In this document: piece after piece, positions 33,644 through 41,625 of the stretch
Layout of the letters: the number at the start of each line of letters is the position of its first letter
Numbering within the stretch: the first letter of the stretch is position 1
NCBI GenBank assembly: GCA_964654695.1
Contig: CAZZKJ010000021.1
Span: 1 to 41,625, forward strand
Direction of reading: 5' to 3'
Source: CAZZKJ01 sp964654695
GTDB taxonomy: Bacteria > Krumholzibacteriota > Krumholzibacteriia > WVZY01
DNA length: 41,625 nt
The notes under the pieces: generated by a model
The model's input: the letters and a program-made list of their open reading frames with translations, nothing else
Told to the model about the DNA's origin: nothing
Databases searched by the model: none
Position numbers and translations under genes: made by a program

Positions 33644-34396
33644 GTGAAAAAAGATTTTGCAGCCTTCAGGACAGTCGATGACAAAATCATCTCGCTCTGC
33701 ATTCCAGATACGACCGTTTCCTCGCGTGTTATCGAACCCGTGAGCGCGGAAACATCTTTTTTTGGTCTTGCAGCAAAAAGAACAGCAGACGTGTTCTTCT
33801 CCCTGGGGATAATAATTTTCGGATTGCCCTTTTACATGCTTCTTGCAGCGTTAATAAAACTTACTTCCAAGGGCCCCGTTTTATACGTTCAAAATAGAAT
33901 AGGCAAAGACGGCCGTCCATTCAGGTTCTACAAATTCAGAACCATGGTTTGCAACAGCAACGACGAAGCGCACCGGGATTTTGCCAAAAGTTTTATAAAA
34001 GGCAGAGTAATGGATGACATGATCCACGAAAAAGGCAAATCTATATATAAAATCGTCAAGGATCCCAGGGTTACGCCCGTGGGTAGATTTTTGCGAAGAA
34101 GCAGCCTTGATGAACTTCCTCAATTCATAAATGTTCTCAGAGGCGAAATGAGCCTGGTGGGACCGCGTCCGCCGCTGAGCTATGAGCTGGCTCATTACAA
34201 GGAGTGGCACAAACAGAGGCTGAGCGCCAAGCCCGGACTGACCGGGTTATGGCAGGTCAGCGGCAGAAGCTCCGTGCCCTTCGAGGAAATGGTGATGCTC
34301 GACCTGTACTATATTGAAAACTGGTCGCTGCTTTTCGATTTGAAAATCGTACTGAGAACGGTTCCCGTTATGCTCTTCGGATTCGGAGCGTATTGA
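33644..34396 (+). CDS. Undecaprenyl-phosphate sugar-1-phosphate transferase (priming PGT), copy 2
   Basis: A 250-residue short-form phosphoglycosyl transferase, second in the window. Membrane segment at about 48-70 (FFSLGIIIFGLPFYMLLAALI), then GPVLYVQNRIGKDG, FYKFRTM, the catalytic RRSSLDELPQ and VGPRPP. Compared with copy 1 it has a longer central insert (SFIKGRVMDDMIHEKGKS) but ends the same way (FGFGAY versus ARKGAY). It attaches the first sugar phosphate of a second polymer or an alternative primer. GTG 33644 has AAAGGAAAGG upstream. It heads the run of intact genes of the second module. Confidence 0.92.
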   Translation: MKKDFAAFRTVDDKIISLCIPDTTVSSRVIEPVSAETSFFGLAAKRTADVFFSLGIIIFGLPFYMLLAALIKLTSKGPVLYVQNRIGKDGRPFRFYKFRTMVCNSNDEAHRDFAKSFIKGRVMDDMIHEKGKSIYKIVKDPRVTPVGRFLRRSSLDELPQFINVLRGEMSLVGPRPPLSYELAHYKEWHKQRLSAKPGLTGLWQVSGRSSVPFEEMVMLDLYYIENWSLLFDLKIVLRTVPVMLFGFGAY

Positions 34397-34429
34397 AAGC
34401 TTCCTTCCTTTTAACTACTTGGAGGAAAT

Positions 34430-35494
34430 GTGCTTAAAGTCGGTGTAATCGGTTGTGGATATTGGGGCCCTAACCTTATAAGAAACTTCTCCCAATCGGC
34501 CAATTCCGAAGTGGTCGCGTGCGTAGACCTCAGCGAAGAAAGACTCGCCCACATGAGAAATCTCTATCCTCAAATCGAGACCGGGCACGACTATCGGATT
34601 TTGCTCAACAGGGAAGACATCCAGGCCGTTGTGATAGCTACTCCTCCCCGGACTCATTTCAAGCTGGCGCTCGAAGCTCTGGAATCGGGAAAGCACGTGT
34701 TCGTGGAAAAACCGCTCTCGCTTTCCAGCTCCGAATCAACGGCCATGATATCGGCCGCAGAGGAACGTGGACTCGAACTGATGGTCGGGCACACTTTCGT
34801 ATTTACGGCTGCGGTAAACAAGATAAAGGATCTTATAACAAGCGGCGAGCTTGGAGATATATTTTATATAAATACCACGCGTGTGAATCTGGGCCTTTTC
34901 CACGACGATATAAACGTCATATGGGATCTCGCGCCCCACGATGTTTCCATTTTAAACTACATCCTCGGCGATAAGCCTGAGTCCGTTTCGGCCGTGGGAC
35001 ATTCCTATATACGCAAAGGCATAGAGGATGTCGCGTTTCTCACTTTCAAGTATCCCAACTCTGTTCTGGCTCACGTGCATGTGAGCTGGCTCAATCCGAA
35101 CAAAATCAGGACGACGACCGTGGTCGGCAGCAAAAAAATGCTTGTTTACGACGATGTGAGTTCCTTGGAGAAAATACGGATATACGACAAGGGAGTATCC
35201 GTGATGCCTCACTATGATACATTCGGTGAATTCCAGCTATCCTACAGGTTCGGCGATATTTTTATTCCCAAGCTCGATGACAGCGAGCCGCTGAAAATCG
35301 CATGCCAGCACTTCATGGACTGTATAAGGAACAAGAAGGAATCCAGGAGCGGCGGCCGCCACGGCCTTGAAGTCGTGAAAGTTCTTGAAGCTTCCAACAA
35401 ATCGATGCACAATGACGGAATGATGATTTCGTTGGAAGATAAGGTAGAAGCCGAACTTCCTTCCAATAATCCCCGAGACGGCGAAAGAAAGTAG
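34430..35494 (+). CDS. Gfo/Idh/MocA oxidoreductase (WlbA/WbpB-like)
   Basis: A 354-residue NAD(P)-dependent oxidoreductase. Rossmann opening VGVIGCGYWGPNLIRNF, then VIATPPRTHF and the catalytic-lysine motif VEKPLSLS; the family histidine region reads WDLAPHDVSIL. The G-x-G-Y-W-G-P-N form is typical of oxidoreductases in polysaccharide clusters, including WbpB/WlbA that oxidise UDP-GlcNAcA at C3 before transamination. Start is GTG 34430, with GGAGG at 34421; the overlapping ATG at 34428 is out of frame. The acyltransferase follows 8 bases on. The WbpB role is inferred from the neighbours. Confidence 0.85.
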   Translation: MLKVGVIGCGYWGPNLIRNFSQSANSEVVACVDLSEERLAHMRNLYPQIETGHDYRILLNREDIQAVVIATPPRTHFKLALEALESGKHVFVEKPLSLSSSESTAMISAAEERGLELMVGHTFVFTAAVNKIKDLITSGELGDIFYINTTRVNLGLFHDDINVIWDLAPHDVSILNYILGDKPESVSAVGHSYIRKGIEDVAFLTFKYPNSVLAHVHVSWLNPNKIRTTTVVGSKKMLVYDDVSSLEKIRIYDKGVSVMPHYDTFGEFQLSYRFGDIFIPKLDDSEPLKIACQHFMDCIRNKKESRSGGRHGLEVVKVLEASNKSMHNDGMMISLEDKVEAELPSNNPRDGERK

Positions 35495-35502
35495 GAACCC
35501 TG

Positions 35503-36126
35503 TTGATTAAATGCGGCGAAGTGCTGTTGGGAGCTGGATCGGCTCTCGACGACGGCGTAATTATGGGATATTTATCCCCGCGCAGGGGGGTGGATAAGAT
35601 TCTCAAGGTGGGCGATAATGCCACCGTGAGGGCAGGTACGATAATTTACGCAGGGTCCTCTGTCGGCCGCGGCTTGGAAACGGGGCATAACGTGGTCATA
35701 AGGGAACAGAACAAGATCGGCGACGATTTCTCGATCTGGAACAACTCCGTCATTGATTACGGATGCGTTATCGGAAACCAGGTAAAGATTCACTGCAATG
35801 TATATGTAGCGCAGTTCACTATTATTGAGGATGATGTTTTCATGGCTCCGGGGGTAACGATCGCCAATGACATTCATCCCGGTTGTCCGGATTCGCGCGA
35901 ATGCATGAAAGGTCCAACCATAAAAAAGGGAGCGCAAATAGGAGTCAATGTTACTATTCTTCCATTTATTACCATCGGTGAAGGAGCGCTGGTGGGAAGC
36001 GGTGCCGTGGTATCGCGGGATGTTCCTTCCGGGTCGGTGGTTTTCGGCAATCCGGCCCGTGTGCGCGGCTTGGCAAAAGACCTTAAATGCGTTACGGAGA
36101 TAAGAGACAAGGGCCCCTATACGTAG
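35503..36126 (+). CDS. Left-handed beta-helix acyltransferase (WlbB/WbpD-like)
   Basis: A 207-residue hexapeptide-repeat transferase. The chain from about residue 40 to 180 shows the repeated hydrophobic-x-x-G/N pattern (VGDNATVRAGTIIY, IGDDFSIWNNSVIDYG, IGEGALVGSGAVVSRDV), the parallel beta-helix of acetyl-CoA-dependent sugar O/N-acetyltransferases, and closes with VFGNPARVRG. In the WbpB-WbpE-WbpD pathway such a protein acetylates the 3-amino group made by the aminotransferase. Start is TTG 35503, with GTAGGAA upstream. Since the local aminotransferase is broken, either another one supplies the substrate or this enzyme does something else. Confidence 0.87.
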   Translation: MIKCGEVLLGAGSALDDGVIMGYLSPRRGVDKILKVGDNATVRAGTIIYAGSSVGRGLETGHNVVIREQNKIGDDFSIWNNSVIDYGCVIGNQVKIHCNVYVAQFTIIEDDVFMAPGVTIANDIHPGCPDSRECMKGPTIKKGAQIGVNVTILPFITIGEGALVGSGAVVSRDVPSGSVVFGNPARVRGLAKDLKCVTEIRDKGPYT

Positions 36127-36138
36127 ATAATCAATTCA

Positions 36139-37278
36139 GTGCCGCATATTAAAATAGCTTTTATTGCCTCGACCTTCGTGGTCGGCGGTTCGGAAAGGGT
36201 GTTCGAAGAGATAATCTCCGGACTACCGGCGGATCGCTATACTTGCAGGCTATACACGCTCAAAAGCCCCGGAGCAATCGGTGAGTCGCTGTTCGCGCGC
36301 GGGCACGAAGGCGCTCACAACCTGCAAAAATGCCGGTTCGATCCATTGGTGCTCCCCAGGATTGTTCGGCATTTCAAAAAATATTCACCTGATATTCTCA
36401 TATGCCTGGACCATCACAATGCTGTTTTCTGGGGAATGACCGCATCCCTGTTTGCGGGAGTTCCGGCAAGGATAATCGCTTCGCATACGACCGGAAGGTT
36501 CGGAGGCAAAAGCAACTTCAAACCGGCCGACAGGCTTTTGCTCCCGCACGTCGATGAAATCATCGCCCTCAGCGGATCTCACGCACGCTACCTGGCCGAC
36601 AGAGAACGTATCGATCCTGCCAGGATCACGATCATTCCAAACGGCATAGATATAGAGCGGTTCGGTTTGCCCGATCCAGACAGAATCGGGGCGGTGCGAA
36701 GCGAACTAAAGGAGATACTCGGCCGCAGAAACGTGCTCATGGCTGCTGCTTTGAGACCGGAAAAAGCGCATGAAGCGTTCCTGGATGCCGCCGCGGCGGT
36801 TAGATCCGATTACGGCGATGTAAAATTTATTGCGGTCGGCGGTGGGCCGAGAAGAAAATACCTGGAAGATCTCCGGGATAGGCGCGGGCTTCGGGACAAC
36901 GTAGTTTTTCTAGGCGCAAGAAATGATATCCCCGAGCTCATGAGCATTTGCGATATGCTGGTTTTGCCTTCGCATGATGCGGTGGAAACTCTGCCCCTGG
37001 TTTTGCTCGAAGCGATGGCCGCAGGCATACCGGTGATTGCCAGTGCGGTCGGTTCCGTCCCGGAGATTATAACCCACGGCAGGAACGGGCTCCTGATTCC
37101 TCCCGCAGATGGAAAGGCGCTTGCCGACGCAATCTTGAAGATTATTCCGGATCTTCAATCCGAAAAACCAATCGGCGACATGATCAGGCACGCCAGGGAG
37201 CTCGTCGAAAGCCGCTATACATCGAAACACATGCTCGAGGGCTACATGGATCTCTTTGAAAAATTGATCCGGGGATAA
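36139..37278 (+). CDS. Glycosyltransferase family 4
   Basis: A 379-residue GT4 enzyme with all usual marks: VVGGSERVFEEIISGL in the N-terminal acceptor domain, IIPNGIDIERFG at the domain link, then the E-x7-E motif ETLPLVLLEAMAAGIPVIA and NGLLIPPADGKALA near the C-terminus. Start is GTG 36139, 12 bases after the acyltransferase stop; no strong ribosome site is visible. Part of the second module. Donor sugar unknown. Confidence 0.88.
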   Translation: MPHIKIAFIASTFVVGGSERVFEEIISGLPADRYTCRLYTLKSPGAIGESLFARGHEGAHNLQKCRFDPLVLPRIVRHFKKYSPDILICLDHHNAVFWGMTASLFAGVPARIIASHTTGRFGGKSNFKPADRLLLPHVDEIIALSGSHARYLADRERIDPARITIIPNGIDIERFGLPDPDRIGAVRSELKEILGRRNVLMAAALRPEKAHEAFLDAAAAVRSDYGDVKFIAVGGGPRRKYLEDLRDRRGLRDNVVFLGARNDIPELMSICDMLVLPSHDAVETLPLVLLEAMAAGIPVIASAVGSVPEIITHGRNGLLIPPADGKALADAILKIIPDLQSEKPIGDMIRHARELVESRYTSKHMLEGYMDLFEKLIRG

Positions 37279-37396
37279 TGACGTGGTTAATGGACTTGAT
37301 ATAGGAGAAGAAATAATATTGTTTTACATCAAATAAAGGATCGTTTTTATCCCTCTGGATCAAAACGTGCGTTCTTGGGTTGAAAAGAGCGATATT

Positions 37397-38377
37397 ATGA
37401 CAGCATATCCTAAAGATGCAATATTGGCAATAACTTACCGCTGCGATGCTCGGTGTGAAATGTGCAATATATGGAAACTCGATCCCCAGGAAGGATTGAG
37501 TATCGATGATTATCTCAAAATTCCTTCTTCTTTGGAGGATATAAATATTTCCGGCGGCGAGGCCTTTTTGCGCAGAGACATAATCGATATTATAAAAGCG
37601 GTAAACGACAAAGCAGGCGGTCCCAGGATCGTCATATCCACAAACGGATTCAGGACGGATAGAATAATCCGGGCCATGGAGGATCTCCGCCGGACGATTC
37701 CGGGCATAGGTATCGGCGTGTCTCTGGACGGGATCGGCGAGGTTCACGATAAGATAAGAGGTATAAAGGGAGCTTTCGAAAAAGCCAGAGAGACCCTCGA
37801 ACAGCTTCGTTCCAGGAGATTCACGAATGTCCGTATAGGTTTTACCGCCATGAATGAGAACGTGGGGGAATTGAAAAAAGTTTACGATCTTGCCTGTTCG
37901 ATGGGATTCCAATTTACCACCACCGTTGCCCAGAATTCGGATATATATTTCAGCACGCAGGAGAACAGCGAAGTCGACGATTCATCGCTGCACGATGCAC
38001 TCGGCTATATAATAAAAAAAGAACTGATGAGCTACCATCCCAAGAGATGGGCGAGGGCTTTTTTCGAATCGGGAACCCTGGTATTCAACAAGGAAAAAAA
38101 GAGAATCCTGGAATGCCTTGCCGGAAGAGATTTTTTCTACCTGGCCCCCGAAGGCCTGGTTTATCCCTGCCTGACCATCCCCACTCCGATGGGCAATCTC
38201 AAAGAAGAGTCTTTCGAGCAGATATGGGAAAGCGAGAAAGCGGAAGAGGTAAGGTCGCAGATAAAGGGATGCGAAAAGTGCTGGATGATATGCAGCAGCA
38301 GGACCTCGATTAAAAAGAATGCGGCCCGGATCGCCGGCTGGATAACACGGGAGAAAATAAAATCCCATTTGAAATGA
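37397..38377 (+). CDS. Radical SAM protein with Cys-rich SPASM-like C-terminus
   Basis: A 326-residue radical SAM enzyme. The [4Fe-4S]-binding C-x3-C-x2-C is C16-C20-C23 in TYRCDARCEMCNIW, followed by ISGGEAFLRRD (the G-G-E SAM-binding motif) and STNGF. The C-terminal third has further cysteines in VYPCLTIP and GCEKCWMICSS, an arrangement like the SPASM/twitch extension that binds extra clusters. ATG 37397 is preferred; an upstream GTG at 37367 adds 10 residues unlike the family. It lies among GT genes after a 118-base gap. Substrate unknown: a sugar, lipid or peptide modification linked to the polymer is possible. Confidence 0.85.
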   Translation: MTAYPKDAILAITYRCDARCEMCNIWKLDPQEGLSIDDYLKIPSSLEDINISGGEAFLRRDIIDIIKAVNDKAGGPRIVISTNGFRTDRIIRAMEDLRRTIPGIGIGVSLDGIGEVHDKIRGIKGAFEKARETLEQLRSRRFTNVRIGFTAMNENVGELKKVYDLACSMGFQFTTTVAQNSDIYFSTQENSEVDDSSLHDALGYIIKKELMSYHPKRWARAFFESGTLVFNKEKKRILECLAGRDFFYLAPEGLVYPCLTIPTPMGNLKEESFEQIWESEKAEEVRSQIKGCEKCWMICSSRTSIKKNAARIAGWITREKIKSHLK

Positions 38378-38390
38378 TCAATACGAATTA

Positions 38391-39644
38391 ATGAAGATTC
38401 TCCTGGTAAATAAGTATCATTTTGTCAAGGGAGGTTCGGAACGGTCATACTTCGCCCTTTCCGATGAACTCGCCGCCCGGGGTCACGAGGTCATGCATTT
38501 CTCGATGAAGCACCCTAAAAATCTTCCTTCACCTTTTGCCGAGTATTTCGTCCCTGAAAAAGATTACCACGGAGCGTATTCTCTGGGACTCAAATCTTCT
38601 TTGGGCCTCGAATTCATAAGATCACGCACGGCCGCGTCGAACATCGAGCGCCTGGTACGTGCGCACAAGCCCGACATAGCGCACCTGCACAATATATATC
38701 ATCAGTTAACGCCTTCCATAATTCCCGTTTTAACCCAAAACGGCATACCGGTGGTAATGACCCTGCACGATTACAAGCTCGTGTGTCCGAGCTACAAGCT
38801 TTTTGCCGGCGGCAAATATTGTTACCGGTGCAAAGGCGGCCGGTTTTATGGCGCGGTATCGAAGAGATGCTGTGACGGCTCCTTTCTGAAAAGCTCGCTT
38901 CTGGCGGCGGAAGCCTACTGGCAGAAATGGAGTGGTGCATATAAAAGGATAAGTTATTTCATCGCTCCTAGCCGGTACATACGGGATCGTTTCATAGAAA
39001 GCGGTTTTGAAGAGGACAAGATTATATACATGCGCTCATCCATCCCCAATGCGGTGTCTTCTGTGAATGAAGAATCCGCCGGACGGGTGCTCGAAGCCCT
39101 GCCGCAGAATTACATTTTGTATTTCGGCCGTTTGAGCGCTGAAAAAGGGCTATTTACGCTGCTCGAAGCCGCAGGATTTTTGGGCAGGATTCCGGTGGTT
39201 CTTTGCGGAGAAGGTCCGATTGCAGCGGAGCTGAAAAACTATGCGGAAAAGAACCTGAGGGGTCTTGCACATTTTCCCGGCTATATGGAGCGCGGACCGC
39301 TCCATGCCGTTATAAGAAACGCCACCGCAGTGGTGGTTCCGTCCCTTTGGCCTGAAAACGCGCCTTTTGCAGTCCTGGAATCCGCTGCTGCAGGAGTTCC
39401 GGTAATCGTATCGGACCGGGGAGGGCTTCCCGAAATGGCGGAAATGCTCTCAGGCGAGGTTTTTGCACATGATTCTCCGAAAGAGCTGGCGGAGCGCATC
39501 GCTGGTATATTAGACGATCCTGAAAAAGCGAAGCTCTCCGGCTCCGACGCCAGAAAGGGTTTGGCGAAGTATTACGGCAGGAAAGAACACATGGCCGAAG
39601 TCGAGAAGATATATTTGAGAGCTGTCGAAAACGGGCCCGCATGA
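38391..39644 (+). CDS. Glycosyltransferase family 4
   Basis: A 417-residue GT4 enzyme. N-terminal KYHFVKGGSERSYFALSD and MTLHDYKLVCPSYKLF mark the acceptor domain; a Cys cluster follows (YCYRCKGGRFYG and RCCDG, around residues 144-163), which could bind a metal and is common in this subgroup. The donor domain has YFGRLSAEKGLFTLLEAA and E-x7-E in WPENAPFAVLESAAAGVPVI. ATG 38391 lies 13 bases after the radical SAM gene, so the two are co-transcribed. Specificity unknown. Confidence 0.88.
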   Translation: MKILLVNKYHFVKGGSERSYFALSDELAARGHEVMHFSMKHPKNLPSPFAEYFVPEKDYHGAYSLGLKSSLGLEFIRSRTAASNIERLVRAHKPDIAHLHNIYHQLTPSIIPVLTQNGIPVVMTLHDYKLVCPSYKLFAGGKYCYRCKGGRFYGAVSKRCCDGSFLKSSLLAAEAYWQKWSGAYKRISYFIAPSRYIRDRFIESGFEEDKIIYMRSSIPNAVSSVNEESAGRVLEALPQNYILYFGRLSAEKGLFTLLEAAGFLGRIPVVLCGEGPIAAELKNYAEKNLRGLAHFPGYMERGPLHAVIRNATAVVVPSLWPENAPFAVLESAAAGVPVIVSDRGGLPEMAEMLSGEVFAHDSPKELAERIAGILDDPEKAKLSGSDARKGLAKYYGRKEHMAEVEKIYLRAVENGPA

Positions 39645-39678
39645 AATAAACGCGCAGCGCGGAATTTAAGAGCAGGTC

Positions 39679-40857
39679 ATGAAAACATTAAGAATTGCAA
39701 TGATAGGTCAAAAAGGCATTCCTGCGCGATTCGGCGGCGTGGAGACCCATGTCGATAAGATAGCAACCAGGCTTGCGGCCGGAGGCCACGACGTCAGGGT
39801 TTTTTGCCGGACGCGCTTTATGATGGAAAAGAGAGCGGATCTGCCGTATCCCGATCTGGATTATGAAGCGATGGTTCAATCCGGCGACGCCTGGTTTTAC
39901 CGCGGTGTAAGGCTGCTCTCACGCCCGAGCATAAATACCAAGCACCTGGATGCGGCGTCGCACAGTTTTTTGTGCGCATTGGAGAGCGCGCTTCTGCACG
40001 ATTTCGACATAGTTCACTTTCACGGCATAGGACCCGGCGCCTTCGCTTTTCTTCCCGCCCTTGCGGGCCGAGTGGTGGTTGCAACCGTACACGCACTCGA
40101 CTGGCGGCAGGTCAAGTGGGGAAGGGCCGCGAAATGGGCTATGAAAAAAGGGGAGAAGATTGGAACAACCAGGAGCAGGGGAGTGATCGCCGTATCCAAA
40201 GGACTGAAGAAATATATCTATGAAAAGTACGGTGTAGAAGCGCGGTACATTCCAAACGGCGCCGATCCCGGAACAAAAAGACCACCCAGGCTTATAAGGG
40301 AATACGGTCTCGAAGGCGACGATTATATTCTTGCCGTGGGGAGGATAATTCCCGACCGGGGAATTCATGATCTCATCGCCGCCTTCAATACCATGAATTT
40401 GAATCTGAAACTGGTAATAGTAGGCGAGGAATCACCGAGAACAGCGTACTCGGAACGGCTCGAAAAAATGGGTGGCGGCCATGTGGTCTTTACAGGCAAT
40501 CTTTACGGTGAAATACTGCAGGAACTGTATTCGAACTGCCGGCTCTTCACGCTGGCATCGTCCGTTGAGGGTCTGCCGATAACAGTATGCGAAGCCATGT
40601 CCTATTCCAAGGCCATGGCGCTCAGCGATATCGAGGAAAACCATGAAGTGGCGGGCGATTCTGCAAAATATTTTAAATGCGGTAATGTCAGCGACATACA
40701 ATCCGTACTTAAAGCGATGGTTGATGACAGAAGTGCCCTCGAAGTCATGGGTCAAGCCGCGCTGGACAGGATGCAACGCGAGTTCAACTGGGACGCAGTC
40801 GCAGCCTCGATCGAACAGTATTACATCGAACTGACCGGACAAAACAAGCGTTCTTGA
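39679..40857 (+). CDS. Glycosyltransferase family 4 with DUF1972-type N-terminus
   Basis: A 392-residue GT4 enzyme. The N-terminal opening IAMIGQKGIPARFGGVETHV is the DUF1972 hallmark, found in rhamnosyltransferases and other second-step enzymes of capsule synthesis (for example Cps2T/WchF). The donor domain shows LAVGRIIPDRGIHDLI and the E-x7-E motif EGLPITVCEAMSYSKAMAL. It would add an early sugar after priming; rhamnose is suggested by the subgroup only. It is the last gene of the polysaccharide region and is separated by 42 bases from the SPOR gene. Confidence 0.87.
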   Translation: MKTLRIAMIGQKGIPARFGGVETHVDKIATRLAAGGHDVRVFCRTRFMMEKRADLPYPDLDYEAMVQSGDAWFYRGVRLLSRPSINTKHLDAASHSFLCALESALLHDFDIVHFHGIGPGAFAFLPALAGRVVVATVHALDWRQVKWGRAAKWAMKKGEKIGTTRSRGVIAVSKGLKKYIYEKYGVEARYIPNGADPGTKRPPRLIREYGLEGDDYILAVGRIIPDRGIHDLIAAFNTMNLNLKLVIVGEESPRTAYSERLEKMGGGHVVFTGNLYGEILQELYSNCRLFTLASSVEGLPITVCEAMSYSKAMALSDIEENHEVAGDSAKYFKCGNVSDIQSVLKAMVDDRSALEVMGQAALDRMQREFNWDAVAASIEQYYIELTGQNKRS

Positions 40858-40899
40858 GAACCGTGATAGAATTCGTTAATCTGTACTGTGGAGATTATT

Positions 40900-41433
40900 A
40901 TGAACAATAAAATTTATGCAGGAGTCGTGTTGATTTTTGTTATGGCGCTTGGCGCCTGTACCGCCGGAGCTCCGCAGCGCCGGGATGCAAAAACCGCAGA
41001 AAAACCCTACAGGCTGGAAGACGAGGGGACTGTTCCGCCGCTCGAGTCAAAGGATATCAGGAAAGAAGCCGATATAGAAGAAAGCGCCGTAACCGAACCA
41101 GAAGTCGATGTCGAAGAAGTCAAACCCGAAGTGGACTCTACGTTCATACAAAAGAAAACACCGCCGGTCAAAGCCGCTAAAATGGAGGGATTCAGGGTGC
41201 AGGTATTCGCGTCGATTAGCGCGTTGTCTGCTGAAGAAGCCGGGAATTCCATTGCCGGTGAATTGTCCGTGCCCGCATACGTGGAATTCGTCGATGGCAT
41301 GTACAAAGTCCGGCTTGGAGATTTCAAGACCCGGGACCGCGCCGAAGAACTTCTTGGTCGATGCAAAAAAGCCGGCTATAACGACGCCTGGATCGTGAGT
41401 ACGTTCGTATTTGCAGGAAGCAAGCGCGATTAA
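40900..41433 (+). CDS. SPOR-domain lipoprotein
   Basis: A 177-residue predicted outer-membrane or periplasmic lipoprotein. Signal peptide residues 1-20 end in the good lipobox LGAC. The middle (about 25-95) is low-complexity and rich in E, K, V and P. The C-terminal SPOR domain (about 97-177: RVQVFASISALSAEEAGN, YKVRLGDFKTRDRAEELL) binds denuded peptidoglycan glycan strands, typical of division-site or cell-wall proteins. ATG 40900 is chosen, with GGAG at 40890 as ribosome site; GTG 40888 overlaps that site. Not obviously part of the polysaccharide pathway. Confidence 0.87.
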   Translation: MNNKIYAGVVLIFVMALGACTAGAPQRRDAKTAEKPYRLEDEGTVPPLESKDIRKEADIEESAVTEPEVDVEEVKPEVDSTFIQKKTPPVKAAKMEGFRVQVFASISALSAEEAGNSIAGELSVPAYVEFVDGMYKVRLGDFKTRDRAEELLGRCKKAGYNDAWIVSTFVFAGSKRD

Positions 41434-41445
41434 GCCAATTTGCGG

Positions 41446-41473
41446 TTGACATCAGGGACGTCATGATTATACT
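41446..41473 (+). promoter_or_regulatory. Promoter of the tRNA genes
   Basis: TTGACA (41446-41451) and TATACT (41468-41473) are 16 bases apart; transcription would begin about 6 bases before tRNA-Gly. A close match to the sigma-70 consensus, as expected for stable RNA genes. Confidence 0.7.
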
Positions 41474-41485
41474 CAAATTCATGGG

Positions 41486-41560
41486 GCGGGAATAGCTCAG
41501 GGGTAGAGCACTACCTTGCCAAGGTAGCTGTCGCGGGTTCAAATCCCGTTTCCCGCTCCA
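41486..41560 (+). tRNA. tRNA-Gly (anticodon GCC)
   Basis: A complete cloverleaf: acceptor GCGGGAA pairs with TTCCCGC (41550-41556), D-arm AGCTCAGGGGTAGAGC, anticodon stem CTACC/GGTAG around loop TTGCCAA with anticodon GCC at 41518-41520, and T-loop TTCAAAT. The CCA end is encoded (41558-41560). Confidence 0.97.
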
Positions 41561-41571
41561 TTTTTTATTAA

Positions 41572-41625
41572 GGCGGCATAGCCAAGTGGCTAAGGCGACG
41601 GTCTGCAAAACCGTTATTCCCCGGT
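41572..41625 (+). tRNA. tRNA-Cys (anticodon GCA), partial
   Basis: The first 54 bases of a tRNA: acceptor 5' strand GGCGGCA, D-arm TAGCCAAGTGGCTAAGGC, and anticodon stem ACGGT/ACCGT around CTGCAAA with anticodon GCA at 41605-41607. It runs off the window in the variable region/T-arm, 11 bases after tRNA-Gly, so the two form a tandem pair on one transcript. Confidence 0.9.

Noticed and set aside
1..41625. CRISPR arrays, insertion sequences, transposase or phage genes
   Set aside because: No direct-repeat array, terminal inverted repeats with a transposase, or integrase-like protein was seen on either strand.

Overview
The window is a 41.6 kb surface-polysaccharide region from a Gram-negative (LPS-making) bacterium. 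All 36 intact protein genes, one apparent pseudogene and two tRNAs read on the + strand. The evidence for an outer membrane is an MsbA-like exporter, three family-9 heptosyltransferase-like proteins, the two ADP-heptose enzymes as separate proteins (HldA and HldC), a Wza-like outer-membrane export lipoprotein and a SPOR lipoprotein. I cannot name the phylum from sequence alone. The split HldE, the hsp20-lon pair and the ExeA-like ATPase beside Wza/Wzz genes fit deltaproteobacteria or a related candidate phylum, but this is inference.

Layout. (1) 1-3203: a noncoding stretch with a structured inverted repeat, then hsp20 and lon (protein quality control). (2) 3260-13025: a tightly packed LPS-core block with GT9, MsbA-like ABC exporter, WaaF-like transferase, HldA, HldC, a third GT9, one GT2 and two GT4 enzymes. 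(3) 13111-17105: accessory genes, namely a DUF3108 protein, a conserved protein distantly like deoxyhypusine synthase, and an oxidoreductase plus partner gene behind their own consensus promoter. (4) 17106-22030: an exopolysaccharide assembly module. A strong promoter and a leader carrying two successive terminator structures precede the first priming sugar-phosphate transferase; a sigma-54-type promoter precedes the Wza-Wzz-ATPase-kinase-like genes. (5) 22086-33040: a nucleotidyltransferase-fold protein, an alkaline-phosphatase-superfamily hydrolase, a Wzx flippase, GT2, a large multi-pass membrane protein, a Wzy/WaaL-type protein and two GT4 enzymes. (6) 33164-40857: a second repeat-unit module with a DegT aminotransferase remnant, a second priming transferase, an oxidoreductase, a hexapeptide acyltransferase, GT4 enzymes, a radical SAM protein and a DUF1972-type GT. 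(7) 40900-41625: a SPOR lipoprotein, tRNA-Gly(GCC) with its own promoter, and the start of tRNA-Cys(GCA), cut by the window end.

How it works together (inference from families): heptose is made and added to lipid A/core, MsbA flips the product, and one or two polysaccharides are primed by the two short phosphoglycosyl transferases, extended by the GTs, flipped by Wzx, polymerised by the Wzy-like protein, length-controlled by the Wzz-like protein and exported through Wza. Most interesting: the tandem-terminator leader at 17135-17330, the sigma-54 site before wza, a BY-kinase homologue with a broken P-loop, the nucleotidyltransferase/phosphodiesterase pair, the deoxyhypusine-synthase-like protein, and the internally deleted aminotransferase.
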